NCBI GenBank assembly: GCA_024663395.1
Contig: JANFAH010000086.1
Span: 62,001-126,000, forward strand
DNA from: Pisolithus tinctorius
Lineage: Eukaryota > Basidiomycota > Agaricomycetes > Boletales > Pisolithaceae
Direction: 5' to 3'
Length of the DNA: 64,000 nucleotides
Of this stretch, positions 12,001 to 20,779 are shown one piece after another; position 1 is the first letter of the stretch; each line of letters begins with the position of its first letter. A model generated the notes under the pieces. The model was not told the origin of the DNA. It saw only the letters and a list, made by a program, of their open reading frames with translations, and did not search any database. Made by a program: the position numbers and the translations under genes.

Positions 12001-12861
12001 GGCCACCTTGGGGACAAAGTCCTCCACAAGGTTTATGGCATGGTCGTATGGTCGTGACAGAGGTAAAATTCTGTCAGATGGTTTTTCAAAAACTGAGGCG
12101 AAGTCTTTGTATTCTTCAGGAAGGACAGCCTTCGGTTTCTTCTTATGTTCCTCCTGGGCTAGTTCCATGGCGGTGGTGATCTTTCGAAGAAGACTATTGT
12201 TGGGATTTATCTTCTTTGCTTCTTCGACAAGTTTTCCAACCGACATCATGAAGTGTGCCCGGATGGTCTCATCTTCTGGTTCTTCGTAATCCATGAATTT
12301 GTTTATCCCCTTCTTTTCAGCAGGGGACACAAGATTCACAGTTGGTTCTTCGACGACAACGGAAGAGATGTTGCGTTTTAACTCCTTCGACCTATCGGTC
12401 TTCTCATTGATAGATAACGTGCCCATCCTCCAGTCCACAACAGGGTTGTTTTCTTGAAGCCAGGGAAGTCCCAAAATGACGTTTTCCGTCCCACAGTTGA
12501 TGACGTGGAAAAAGGATTGGTGAACGAGTCCTTTAACCTTAAAGTAAAGGATGGCGGAAAACAATATTTTTCCTTTAGAGTTTTGGGTTCCATCGGCGTT
12601 TTTGGCGAGGATGGGTTCGGCGAGTCATTGAGTGGGGATTCGGTGCTTTCGCACAAAGCCCCAGTCAATGCAAGAAATTTCTGCTCCAGAATCAACCAGA
12701 GCGGTGGTGTTGACAACTTTCTGAGTAGTTCCTGATGCGTAGAGGGAGATGGGAATCTGCATAGTACGTTCTGGTGTAGACGTTACAAGTACAGGTGCAA
12801 CAGAAACTAAACTGTCCTTAGTTTGGGGAACTTCTGGCATCAACGCAGAGTCCCCTTTCAA
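9088..12861 (-). pseudogene. E2 pol: protease, RT, RNase H, integrase, chromodomain (TGA-interrupted)
   Basis: One frame on the minus strand, interrupted by TGA at 12625, 9853 and about 9661. Protease: A-L-V-D-S-G-A-E near 12690, Asp intact. RT: Q-D-Y-R-Y-L-N-K near 11845 and catalytic Y-M-D-D near 11555. RNase H: T-D-A-S-K-Y-A-T-G-G near 11110. Integrase: HHCC zinc motif about 10470-10340, then D (C-D-L-I-T-D), D (S-D-R-G-P-Q-F, about 10060) and E (Q-T-D-G-E-T-E-R, about 9970), all present. Chromodomain: [10 protein letters not shown]...F-L-I-K-W-K-G-Y near 9395-9310. Stops such as H-N-H-(TGA)-P-H-S fit CGA to TGA. Pol starts one base back (-1) from gag, at the T5 run at 12860-12864. Confidence 0.85.
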
Positions 12862-13757
12862 AAATCCTTTCCAAGAGCTCTAGCAATGTTGACTAGTGCG
12901 ATGGATGGACCAGCGACCTTTTCTTCATCGTCACTTTCTTCTACTTCCACAATCTTGCGGATCTTCTTTATTTTCTTCTGGGGAGTTTTCCCCTTATCTG
13001 GACATTCTCAGGAGAGGTGTCCTTTGTTTCCACAGCCGAAACATCTTCCTTCCTTGATGTGATGGTCTCGTTCTTCCTTGGAGAGTCTCACTCCATCCAT
13101 GTCCATAGCGTTTGGATCTTTTTCTTCAGCGAAGTTGTTCCTGGGGTGGAACGTTTTCTTTTCTTTCCTTCCAAAGGTTTCATTGACCTTTCTCCACTTA
13201 GTGTCGAACTTCTGTGCTTGGGTGTACCACTCAGTAATTTTGGTGGGAGTGGTTTCCATCATGTGGATCCGGTTCGCGATGAAAGGTTTGAGTCCTTGTG
13301 AGAAGAACTCAATCAAAGCGACATCTTCCATGATGGTAGAGTCGGCAGCAGCAGTTCGGAAATCAGTGATATACTGTTCGACCGATTCTTTTTGTTTCAG
13401 GGTACGTAGTTTGGTGATGGCAGTACCTGCGGTGTCTGCGGAGGTGAATGAGGCTTTGAAATCTTTTACAAAGTCAGCAAAGGTGCCGAAACTCGGAGGA
13501 TTCTTTTCCAGAGACATTTTCTGGAAGGTAGCAGCCCAAGAGCAGGCGACATCTTTCTTCATGTACGACAGCGCATAGACAACCTTTTTGGTGTCGGAGT
13601 CGTACAATTCTTCGTTGACCAAGAGGTAGGTCTGTACTGAGTACAGCCAGCTCATGGCGTTCTTTTGGTTTCCATCAAAATCAGATGGAGCGCCAATCTT
13701 CAGTTCAGTGGCTTTGGTGGCATTGCCAACCGGTGCCTTCGACGATGAGCCAGACAT
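12858..13757 (-). pseudogene. E2 gag with CCHC knuckle (one TGA)
   Basis: Gag starts best at ATG 13757. An ATG at 13862 gives a longer frame, but its first nine codons lie in the inserted XA and are not original. The core (about 13720-13250) has the gag pattern D-F-D-G-N...W-L-Y-S-V-Q-T-Y-L. The knuckle C-F-G-C-G-N-K-G-H-L-S is cut at 13008 by a TGA that would be Arg if CGA, leaving E-C-P beyond it. The frame then runs on through a Lys/Glu-rich linker to the true end, TGA at 12858-12860, giving about 299 codons. Gag forms the particle and packages RNA. The T5 run overlapping the stop could direct a -1 shift into pol. Confidence 0.8.
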
Positions 13758-13830
13758 CGTAATCTGTGGTGGGGGCGGCGGTGTAGGGAAGAGTGGTGGG
13801 GGACTTGGTTGGATGGGGGTACCAAGCGAC

Positions 13831-13834
13831 GCGA
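13831..13834. repeat. XA target-site duplication, left copy (GCGA)
   Basis: GCGA precedes the XA start (TGTCACACACC) and recurs directly after the XA end at 15674-15677. Confidence 0.8.
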
Positions 13835-14237
13835 TGTCACACACCAAAGGTGTTGTGGACATGGTTACAGCTGACTCTGCCTAACTCGTTGACGAGTTGC
13901 GCACAATGCCCAAGCATGCAGATGAAGACTAAAGGCCTCATGCGTAGAAAGACTGTTGGACGTGAACAGTCATCCTTTGCACAAGATCGAGTCGTCAGTG
14001 CTAAAGAGAAAAGAGGAAGCGAGTTAAGCGCGCATTAAAAGTTTTTAGCGCCCGTGTACGGCATTCCGGTTTTCGTCATATCTCTGCCGTTTCCAAAGAT
14101 ATCAACTCAGTTCACATACTCGCTTAAAGTGCTCAGCCCCACAATTCTTCCTTCCAAATTTGGAGAGGATCCTCGCACCCTGCACGTTTCTACAGCACTC
14201 CATCCATCAGACGCTCATTTCGCTAGGTCCATCAATC

Positions 14238-14717
14238 ATGGCCACCTCTTCGTCAGTCATCTCGCTTGTCTCATTTGCCAGAGACAATGGCTATGTATAT
14301 CTGCCAGGCATTCCCACCAGCTTCCGTCCTGAAGCCCCCTGGTTCATCCCGTCATTGTCAGCCCCGTCCCGTCCCATGCAGCTTGGTCAGCGTGTTCTCC
14401 TTGTCAGTATGACTTCCAGAAGGACGTTCTTTGGTCGCCTCAGGTCTGTCACTCGGTTAGAAAGGTCTTATGTGGTCGTTTCAGTCTCCCCTCTTGATGA
14501 AGCATATGGATCGTTCCTCCCTGCTCCCTGCACCGTCTTTATTCCGATCTCATCCATCATTCTTCCCGCATTGCGACAGCTGCAGTATAATCTACTGTCC
14601 TCCAGCCTCCCTGATCACATTCATGACGAGTATGACATGCATCTTGCCTTCTTACTGCAAGATCCAGCAGAAGACGTCCCCCCTTCTCCTCCTCCTCCAT
14701 CAGAACCCCGTCCATGA
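14238..14717 (+). CDS. X-element protein, copy A (unknown, 159 aa)
   Basis: ATG in the context CAATCATGG opens a 159-codon frame. The frame is open further upstream (to 14160) but without an earlier ATG. The protein begins M-A-T-S-S-S-V-I-S-L, is rich in Ser/Pro/Leu and ends in a Pro run and S-E-P-R-P. I recognise no family. The same frame, same length and without indels, is kept in XB, although the surrounding X sequence has indels. By eye there are about nine amino-acid and about twelve silent changes between the copies, a ratio that suggests coding constraint in the ancestry. It would be an accessory protein encoded in an LTR-like sequence. Confidence 0.5.
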   Translation: MATSSSVISLVSFARDNGYVYLPGIPTSFRPEAPWFIPSLSAPSRPMQLGQRVLLVSMTSRRTFFGRLRSVTRLERSYVVVSVSPLDEAYGSFLPAPCTVFIPISSIILPALRQLQYNLLSSSLPDHIHDEYDMHLAFLLQDPAEDVPPSPPPPSEPRP

Positions 14718-15154
14718 AGTTTTTGTTAACTTCGCTGAGAGGATGGAAGGGTGGGAGATGCGATTGCGTATGCTCTCATTGCCCCACAGACCCCCAATGC
14801 CCTAGCCCCCTTTGACGCCTGACTCATGCCCTTCAGTTCTGGAATTAATACTTCCCTATCTGGAAACACCATCCATCTGTCATGCCGTCTTTGGATCTAG
14901 AGATGTCTCCGCCGAGATCTGACTTGCATCGCCACCCCCTAATGTGATATCAGTGCGCTTACTCAGTTTCTGACTCCATTTGACTCATTCTGTGATATTT
15001 TGACTATCCTTGACTCGTTCATTGCCAATACTTACCAATCCTCCTTGCTTGCTTACTTTTCATTTCTCACTTACTCATCATGATTACTCAGTCCTTACTC
15101 ATTACTTACCAAGTGTTTGTGCCTTGTTTGTCACAAGCTGTGCTCCCCCCATAG

Positions 15155-15162
15155 TATATAAA
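15155..15162 (+). promoter_or_regulatory. TATA box of XA
   Basis: TATATAAA followed by a C run, matched by the same motif at 17849-17856 in XB. Position about 1.3 kb into the element fits a U3/R boundary of an LTR promoter. Confidence 0.6.
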
Positions 15163-15887
15163 CCCCCATGTACTTAGCTACCCACAATCAATTCAGAAGC
15201 AGTCCAGCAGTCAGTCCAGTGCCTATCTCATCATCGACAGTTGAGGCTCCACGAAGGGGTCTATCTGTCATCATTTGTATACTTGGTAGTTGAGGCTCAT
15301 TTGGAAGAGTCTACCTGCCTCCATTATTCATCTGAAGCTTCCTCTTAGTCAGCAGTCTTTGTCATCCCTCCACTCCTGTGTAACTCGTCATCGACTTGCG
15401 CCAGGAGCACATCTTATTAAAGTCCATCATCCCAAGTCCTTTCAGCTGAACACCTTTGCTCTGTTCAGCATCCCCCATCCAATCGTCACTTGCTTGTCTT
15501 CTCCTGCGTAACTCGTCGTCGACTTGTGCTAGGAGCACCTGCCATTGAAACTCCCCCCACTTTAGGTTTCTCTGCACTCCAGGTTCCGCGGAGGCAAACC
15601 ACCACTCGCTTTTATTTGTCTTTTGGTGTTGGATTTGTTTGGTTTTCACCAGCATTCCACACTTTGACTCACAGCGAGTGACTGGGAGAAAAGGTTCGAG
15701 AGAATTCCAGAGGTGAAACCTCTATCTGGCTGTTTGGGTTCGTTGGAGGAGGTGTCAGTGACAGTGCTTTCCTGTTCTTCGTCAGATGACGATTCTTCAC
15801 GAGTGGGTCGCAACAGCGCCCAGCATCGGTTGTTTCTGGGGTTCGTGGTGGTGCACTAAACAGTGACTGTTTCGGCCAAAGGCTGTT

Positions 15888-15898
15888 AGACTTGAGCT
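15888..15898 (-). other. E2 primer-binding site, self-complementary to the LTR
   Basis: Minus-strand AGCTCAAGTCT begins two bases inside the end of the 5' LTR. It is the exact complement of minus-strand AGACTTGAGCT within the LTR at 16089-16079. Tf1/sushi retrotransposons prime on the first 11 nt of their own mRNA in this way. The adjacent sequence does not begin with TGG, the usual tRNA-type start. Confidence 0.75.
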
Positions 15899-15900
15899 TT

Positions 15901-16351
15901 TGTTACACTCAACCGAAGTCAAGATGCAGGGAGAGCTCGAATCGCAGACTAAGGTTTCTACTGAGCAACGGCTGCAGTAACCTCTGTAAACGACAGAGGA
16001 TTTAGGCAACGCCGATAAGAGTGGTCTCTGTTAGAGACACTGAGGGCGAAGTTCTGAGAACGCTGCGTATGATTGAGCAGCTCAAGTCTGGAGTTCCAGG
16101 ACTTGAGCCAGCAGTCTAAATACTACAAGGAAACGGACCATGAGGCGTCCGCATGTAACGAGGTAACTACGCCATTGGTTGAGCAATGACGACACATGTC
16201 TTAAGCATGTAACGAGCCAGTAATGCTAGTGGTGGAAGTAGAGAGCCGTCGGATCAGAGAGAAGACGGCTCAAAAAGGAAACTAAGTCCAACGGATCACA
16301 AATGAGGTAAACGTACGACAACAAAGGAAAAGTTAGGGGTGAAACGTAACA
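15901..16351 (-). repeat. E2 5' LTR with predicted promoter
   Basis: A 451-bp LTR with the inverted ends TGTTAC/GTAACA, followed by GTGAG. On the minus strand a TATTTAGA box (16122-16115) lies about 33 nt before AGACTTGAGCT (16089-16079), the segment complementary to the primer-binding site. That places a predicted transcript start at about 16089, as self-priming requires. Confidence 0.85.
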
Positions 16352-16528
16352 GTGAGCAGATTCGGTCCTTCTTCGTGTACGACAGAGTGCTGCGACGAAA
16401 CGAGGGAGATCCCCTCGATGTCCCTGCTGGATATTGTCAGTTCAGGGAAGCTTACCACCATAGAGCCACTACGAGGTCGCGATTCGCTTACCTTGAACCT
16501 GGCATGGGACATCGCATTGTCATCACGG
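16352..16528 (+). pseudogene. E1 accessory frame, segment 2, with E2 and XB target duplications
   Basis: 16352-16356 is the right GTGAG copy of the E2 duplication; 16525-16528 is the left ACGG copy of the XB duplication. The 168 bases between continue the E1 frame from 7666 in phase (I-R-S-F-F-V-Y-D-R-V and G-H-R-I-V-I-T). The phase match across an 8.7-kb insertion confirms that E2 landed in a coding frame. Confidence 0.7.
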
Positions 16529-18336
16529 TGTCACACACCAAAGGTGTTGTGGACATGGTTACAGCTGACTCTGCCTAACTCGTTGACGAGTTGCGCACAA
16601 TGCCCATGCATGCAGATGAAGACTAAAGGCCTCATGCGTAGAAAGACTGTTGGACGTGAACAGTCATCCTTCGCACAAGATCGAGTCGTCAGTGCTAAAG
16701 AGAAAAGAGGAAGCGAGTTAAGCGCACGTTAAAAGTTTTTAGTGCCCGTGTACGGCATTCCGGTTTTCATCGTATCTCCACCGTTTCCAAAGATATCGAC
16801 TCCATTCCCATGCTCGCTTAAAGTGCTCAGCCCCACGATTCTTCCTTCCAAATTTGGAGAGGATCCTCGCACCCTACGTGTTTCTACAGCACTCCATCCA
16901 TCAGACGCTCATTTCGCTAAGTCCATCAATCATGGCCACCTCTTCGTCGGTCATCTCGCTTGTCTCATTTGCCAGAGACAGTGGCTACGTATATCTGCCA
17001 GGCATTCCCACCAGCTTCCATCCTGAAGCCCCCTGGTTCATCCCATCGTTGTCAGCCCTGTCTCCTCCCATGCAGCTTGGTCAGCGTGTTCTCCTTGTCA
17101 GTATGACCTCCAGAAGGACATTCTTTGGTCGCCTCAGGTCTGTCACTCGGTTAGAAAGGTCTTATGTGGTCATTTCAGTCTCCCCGGTTGATGAAGCATA
17201 TGGATCATTCCTCCCTGCTCCCTGCACCGTCTTTGTTCCAATCTCGTCCATCATTCTTCCTGCATTGCGACAGCTGCAGTATAATCTACTGTCCTCCAGC
17301 CTCCCTGATCGCATTCATGACGAGTATGACATGCATCTTGCCTTCTTACTGCAAGATCCAGCAGAAGACGTTCCCCCTTCTCCTCCTCCTCCATCAGAGC
17401 CCCGTTCATGAAGTTTTTGTTAACTTCGCTGAGAGGATGGAAGGGTGGGAGACATGATCACGTATGCTCTCATTGCCCCACAGACCCCCAACGCCCTAGC
17501 TCCCTTTGACACCTGACTCATGCCCTTCAATTCTGGAATTAATACTTCCCTATCTGGAAACACCGTCCATCTGTCATGCCGTCTTTGGATCTAGAGATGT
17601 CTCCGCCGAGATCTAACTTGCATCGCCACCCCCTAATGTGATATCAGTGCGCTTACTCAGTTTCTGACTCTGTTTGACTCATTCTGTGATATTTTGACTA
17701 TCCTTGACTCGTTTATTGCCAATACTTACCAATCCTCTTTGCTTGCTTACTCTTCATTTCTTGCTTACTCATCATGATTACTCAGTCCTTACTCATTACT
17801 TACCAAGTGTTTGTGCCTTGTTTGTCACAAGCTGTGCTCCCCCCATAGTATATAAACCCCCGTGTACTTAGCTACCCACAATCAATCAATCAAGAAGCAA
17901 TCCAGAAGTCAGCTCAGCTCAGCATATCTCGTCGTCGACAGTTGAGGCTCATTCGGAAGAGTCTATCTGTCTTCATTTATATCATTGGTAGTTGAGGCTC
18001 CATCAAGGGTCTATCTACCTCTATTCATCATCAGCAGTATCATCAGTGCTTAGTCAGCAACCTCTTGAGCACATCCTATCGAAATCCATTTACTCCCAAG
18101 TCCTTTCGGCTGAACACCCCTGCTCTGTTCAGCATCCCCCCCTCAGACATCATCCATTCATCTACTCCTGCGTAACTCGTTGACGACTTGCGCTAGGAGC
18201 ACCTGCCATTGACACTCCCCCCCATTTAGGTTTTCTGCACTCCAGGTTCCGCAGAGGCACACCACCACTCACTCTACTTTTGTCTTTTGTGTTGGTTTTG
18301 GTTGGTTCCCACTGCCTTTCCACACTTTGACTCACA
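16529..18336 (+). mobile_element. XB: 1.81-kb LTR-like element inside E1
   Basis: Second copy of X, with the same TGTCACACACC start and GACTCACA end as XA. It is flanked by ACGG at 16525-16528 and 18337-18340. It carries the same 159-codon frame (16932-17411) and TATATAAA at 17849-17856. It lacks one of the two hairpin-like repeats seen in XA. The ACGG duplication shows it is not the partner LTR of XA. Confidence 0.75.
16932..17411 (+). CDS. X-element protein, copy B (unknown, 159 aa)
   Basis: Homologue of 14238-14717, same start context and length, no indel. Differences from copy A include N to S, R to H, P to L, R to P, V to I, L to V, I to V, H to R and a final P to S. The central segment (L-G-Q-R-V-L-L-V-S-M-T-S-R-R-T-F-F-G-R-L) is identical. 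No known domain recognised. The function is unknown; see copy A for the argument that it is coding. Confidence 0.5.
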   Translation: MATSSSVISLVSFARDSGYVYLPGIPTSFHPEAPWFIPSLSALSPPMQLGQRVLLVSMTSRRTFFGRLRSVTRLERSYVVISVSPVDEAYGSFLPAPCTVFVPISSIILPALRQLQYNLLSSSLPDRIHDEYDMHLAFLLQDPAEDVPPSPPPPSEPRS

Positions 18337-18933
18337 ACGGGCCCAGCCCCAACTAGGGAGGAAGTTCTGGGAGCGGACGCTGACCTGCGTAGCAGGGAAG
18401 AGATAGAGGGCAGGCAGGTACTCAACGCTGCGGAGACTGAGACATTGAATAGCCTGCTCTGGGACACGGCAGAGAGAGCTAGACACCAGCGCGATCGCTC
18501 CCAGCGAGCTTATCAGGACCGCCAAGATCGTAGAGGAGACAATCGTCGTACAAGGGGGCCCCTGGGCGATCGTCCCCACTCGTCGCTGTTTAGAACACAA
18601 GGATCAGAGAGGCCTCGGGCCAGTAGACGTCGCGAGACCTCGCACACAAGCAGGCGTCACGAGGCACCTAAAACCACTGCTGATAATCGTCAGAGTGCCA
18701 CTGTCGCCAGTTCCTCGACCTCTACCTTAGACATGGATCCCCCTTTTGACACCCTCGCCGATCCTACTCATATCACGATTAACCATCTAAGCGTCGACAG
18801 TGTCTTCGGTGGCCTGGACGACGAAGGGGATTACGGAGAGGATTACGACAGCGTAGCAGATGCGGAGGGTGAAGTTGACGAAACAATGCCCCAGGACGAG
18901 ACCGCGGGAAGTGCCGGGGACACTGCTTTGTAA
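18337..18933 (+). pseudogene. E1 accessory frame, segment 3 (C-terminus)
   Basis: After one ACGG copy is removed with XB the frame continues I-T-G-P-A-P-T-R-E-E-V-L and runs open to TAA at 18931-18933. A charged Arg/Gln/Asp-rich stretch (about 18450-18640) is followed by an acidic end. It stops 37 bp before the E1 polypurine tract, so it belongs to E1 and is not a host gene. The three segments (7409-7666, 16357-16528, 18341-18933) total about 340 codons. No function recognised. Confidence 0.65.
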
Positions 18934-18970
18934 GCAAGCTTTACACGAAGAAAGGGTACTTTGTACCCTG

Positions 18971-18981
18971 GAGGGGGGAAT
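18971..18981 (+). other. E1 polypurine tract
   Basis: GGAGGGGGGAA directly before TGTAAGGAC, the LTR start. Position and composition are typical. Confidence 0.85.
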
Positions 18982-19269
18982 GTAAGGACTCGGTCCGACG
19001 CTGTCGACCGTTTGTTCAGATGGTGAATTCTCTATGACAGTCTTACTTATCATCTCATTTGTTTCTTGATCCTACTTTACCCGTAGCAGTACTCTGACAT
19101 ATTTCGTGCCTGCTCTCTAACCTATAAAATGGCCTATGTAGCGTACTGTATGGGGACTCTCTTTTCTACCTCGAATCAAACAGACCTTTCACTCTGGAAA
19201 CGAGTAGTATTTAAGAAGAATCCTGGTGTGGTGTCGTTGCAAGTCTTATAACTTCGCATCGCCATTACA
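18982..19269 (+). repeat. E1 3' LTR
   Basis: Starts TGTAAGGAC after the polypurine tract and ends ATTACA at 19269, 288 bp. A TATAAAA box lies at 19123-19129. Immediately right of 19269 the sequence becomes homologous to 39690 onwards (repeat R1), which marks the end. The 5' LTR is outside the window, so the target duplication cannot be checked; it should be TCTCT if five bases. Confidence 0.75.
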
Positions 19270-19646
19270 TCTCTTTTTCTCTGAGCGGACTTCCTGACCG
19301 ACAACGACGATGCTAGGTCGGTAACAGACAACAAGCTGACCTCGTGGCTAAAGATCGAAAGACGACACGAAGGAAACACGATTGGGGACTCGAGATGGCG
19401 TTGGGAAAAAATATAGTGAAGATCGACCGACCGGCCGACCGCCGAGTCAGGGAACCCGCGTTGACCCCGATGCACGTAAGCTATCGAGGGGGCCGGACTG
19501 GAAATGGGACGAGGCTGGCATTCACCTCGAAACGATTGCGTTTACAGTGATGTTCAGAACGATGCTCCGGTATTGCAATATAACTCGAGCAAATAATCGA
19601 CTAGCTGTGTACACGTACAAGGAAACGGAATTCATTCACATATCGG
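19270..19646 (+). repeat. Repeat R1, copy a (cut by E1)
   Basis: Closely matches 39690-40060: shared landmarks are the Ctt-rich start, GATGCTAGGTCGGTAACAG and CGTTGACCCCGATGCACG. The left part of R1 is missing because E1 inserted here. It leads into the 3' end of a HET-GTPase relic. Confidence 0.7.
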
Positions 19647-20330
19647 TCATAAAGGAGTCAGTTTATTCCAACTGAGTAGATCAGCGATCCATTTGAGCCC
19701 GCTCGTCACTCCCTCGTCATCAACCATCTTCTTTTGAATTGAAAATACCTTCTTCTCGTCCCCCAGACCCTCCACGATGGCCCACGCTGACTCTGGAGTG
19801 TTATCAAACTTCTCGCAGCGAGCCCCTCCGAGAACCCCGCGAAACCTGTGCATCAGTTCACACCTTGTCTGGGTGTGATACGCCGGTTCGACCTCATCCG
19901 AAGCGGTTGTTACTAGTCGTAGCTGATCAATGGCTTCCTTCCCCCACATGTCGACGACGACACGGAGATTGCGCACTTCATTGACTGCGGACCTGAGATT
20001 TAAAAGGCAAGTGTAGATAATACCTGTGATCCTAATAGACCTCTGGTATCTGTTTGGCCCAGAGTTAACTTTAAGCAAGATCAAGTAAAACAACTTGGTT
20101 CACAGCAATCCGAATTGCATTAACACCGCTTTAAAACAGTCGGAATCCAACGGAGGTGTATCCATGAAAACGAAAACGTTTTCCATTACGGACACTGGCA
20201 CAGGCGTCGACGGTCACCGTGCAGAAGCTGAGTAAGTCTGCACCCAGTTCTGGTTGTGCGCCAGTAAGCATCTTCATAAACTGCATGTCGTGTGAGCGAC
20301 GACATAATGCGGATATTTCGTTGTCACTGA
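19647..20330 (-). pseudogene. HET-GTPase relic 0: GTPase half only
   Basis: Nearly the same as the 3' end of H3 (40060-40760): the open 148-codon frame 20093-19647 differs from the H3 counterpart at roughly a dozen residues. It keeps the L-V-T-T-A-S-D (G4-like) motif and the C-terminal K-F-D-N-T-P-E-S-A-W-A-I-V-E. Upstream, homology to the H3 exon with the DTP motif continues to about 20330 and then stops at sequence resembling R1. The HET half and P-loop are gone, so this is a truncated duplicate. Confidence 0.75.
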
Positions 20331-20779
20331 AAACGAATGGGAAGTTGTTGCGTAGAATGCGGCTGTACGTCTTTTTTCTTTGTTCCCATCATCTAAGACG
20401 TTTCTTTTTTTCTGAACGGACTTTCTAACTGATGACCACAGACAACAAGCCCACCTCGTGGTTAAAGATCCAAAGACGACGCAAAGAGAACACGATCGAG
20501 GACTTGAGGTGGCGTCGGGGGATAACATGGTGTGAGGACAAGTTATCGAAGGGCTAGAGAGTGGGAACGGGGTAAAACTGACATTCACCTCGAAACGGTT
20601 GCTTTATGAAGATGTTCAAAACGAATATTGTGGATGTCAATATGCGTGCCATCCCATATCTACATCGTTCTCTGACACTGCCGGACGTTCACAGGTTTAC
20701 TTCCGGCATTGCAATATACGACAGGCAAATAGATTTCCGGCTATGCACATACACGTACAGAAACGAAACCCAGTTCACA
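20331..20779 (+). repeat. Repeat R1, copy b
   Basis: Diverged R1 copy. It shares AGAATGCGGCTGTACGTC, the T-rich run, CTGAACGGACTT, CTCGTGGTTAAAGATC and CATTCACCTCGAAACG with the copy at 39580-40060. It again leads into the 3' end of a HET-GTPase relic on the minus strand. Confidence 0.65.

Larger units (their letters stand above)
13835..15673 (+). mobile_element. XA: 1.84-kb LTR-like element inside the E2 leader
   Basis: Begins TGTCACACACC and ends GACTCACA, flanked by GCGA on both sides. It is about 95% identical by eye to XB (16529-18336), which has a different 4-bp duplication (ACGG), so the two are separate insertions. TG...CA ends and a short target duplication fit a solo LTR. At 1.84 kb it is long, with a TATATAAA box at 15155-15162 and about 500 bp downstream that could be R-U5. 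The U3-like part carries a 159-codon frame (14238-14717). The downstream part holds two copies of a ~38-bp hairpin-like motif (about 15372-15410 and 15502-15540), only one of which is complete in XB. It lies between the E2 primer-binding site and gag, opposite to E2. Confidence 0.75.
7667..16351 (-). mobile_element. E2: chromodomain Ty3/gypsy element with self-priming signature
   Basis: An 8,685-bp minus-strand element bounded by two 451-bp LTRs and the duplication GTGAG. Reading the minus strand, the order is 5' LTR (16351-15901), primer-binding site (15898-15888), leader holding the XA insertion, gag, protease-RT-RNase H-integrase-chromodomain, an extra zinc-knuckle frame, polypurine tract and 3' LTR (8117-7667). 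The catalytic motifs of protease, RT and integrase look intact, but several TGA codons interrupt the frames, most of them explicable as CGA to TGA. The terminal chromodomain makes it a chromovirus. The LTRs are nearly identical by eye, so insertion is fairly recent relative to E1. XA in the leader should block its expression. Confidence 0.9.
1..19269 (+). mobile_element. E1: decayed Ty3/gypsy retrotransposon hosting nested insertions
   Basis: A plus-strand Ty3/gypsy element. Gag, protease, reverse transcriptase, RNase H, integrase and a terminal chromodomain-like segment occur in order over 47-7147. A further frame follows, then a polypurine tract (18971-18981) and a 3' LTR (18982-19269). The 5' LTR lies left of the window. 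The reading frame is broken by several frameshifts and stops, so the element is dead. E2 (7667-16351) and XB (16529-18336) are inserted in its 3' part; removing them with one target-duplication copy each restores one open frame from 7409 to 18933. Between 7148 and 7408 no intact frame is visible. The DNA right of the LTR is homologous to 39690 onwards, which supports the 19269 boundary: E1 jumped into a copy of repeat R1. Confidence 0.85.

Noticed and set aside
13758..13862. Upstream ATG at 13862 as the E2 gag start
   Set aside because: Its first nine codons belong to the XA insertion; the original frame upstream of XA has no ATG in phase, so 13757 is the better start.
13835..18336. XA and XB as the two LTRs of one element with 15674-16528 as its interior
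   Set aside because: Each copy has its own 4-bp duplication (GCGA, ACGG), and the interval between them is the E2 leader, primer-binding site and LTR plus E1 sequence.
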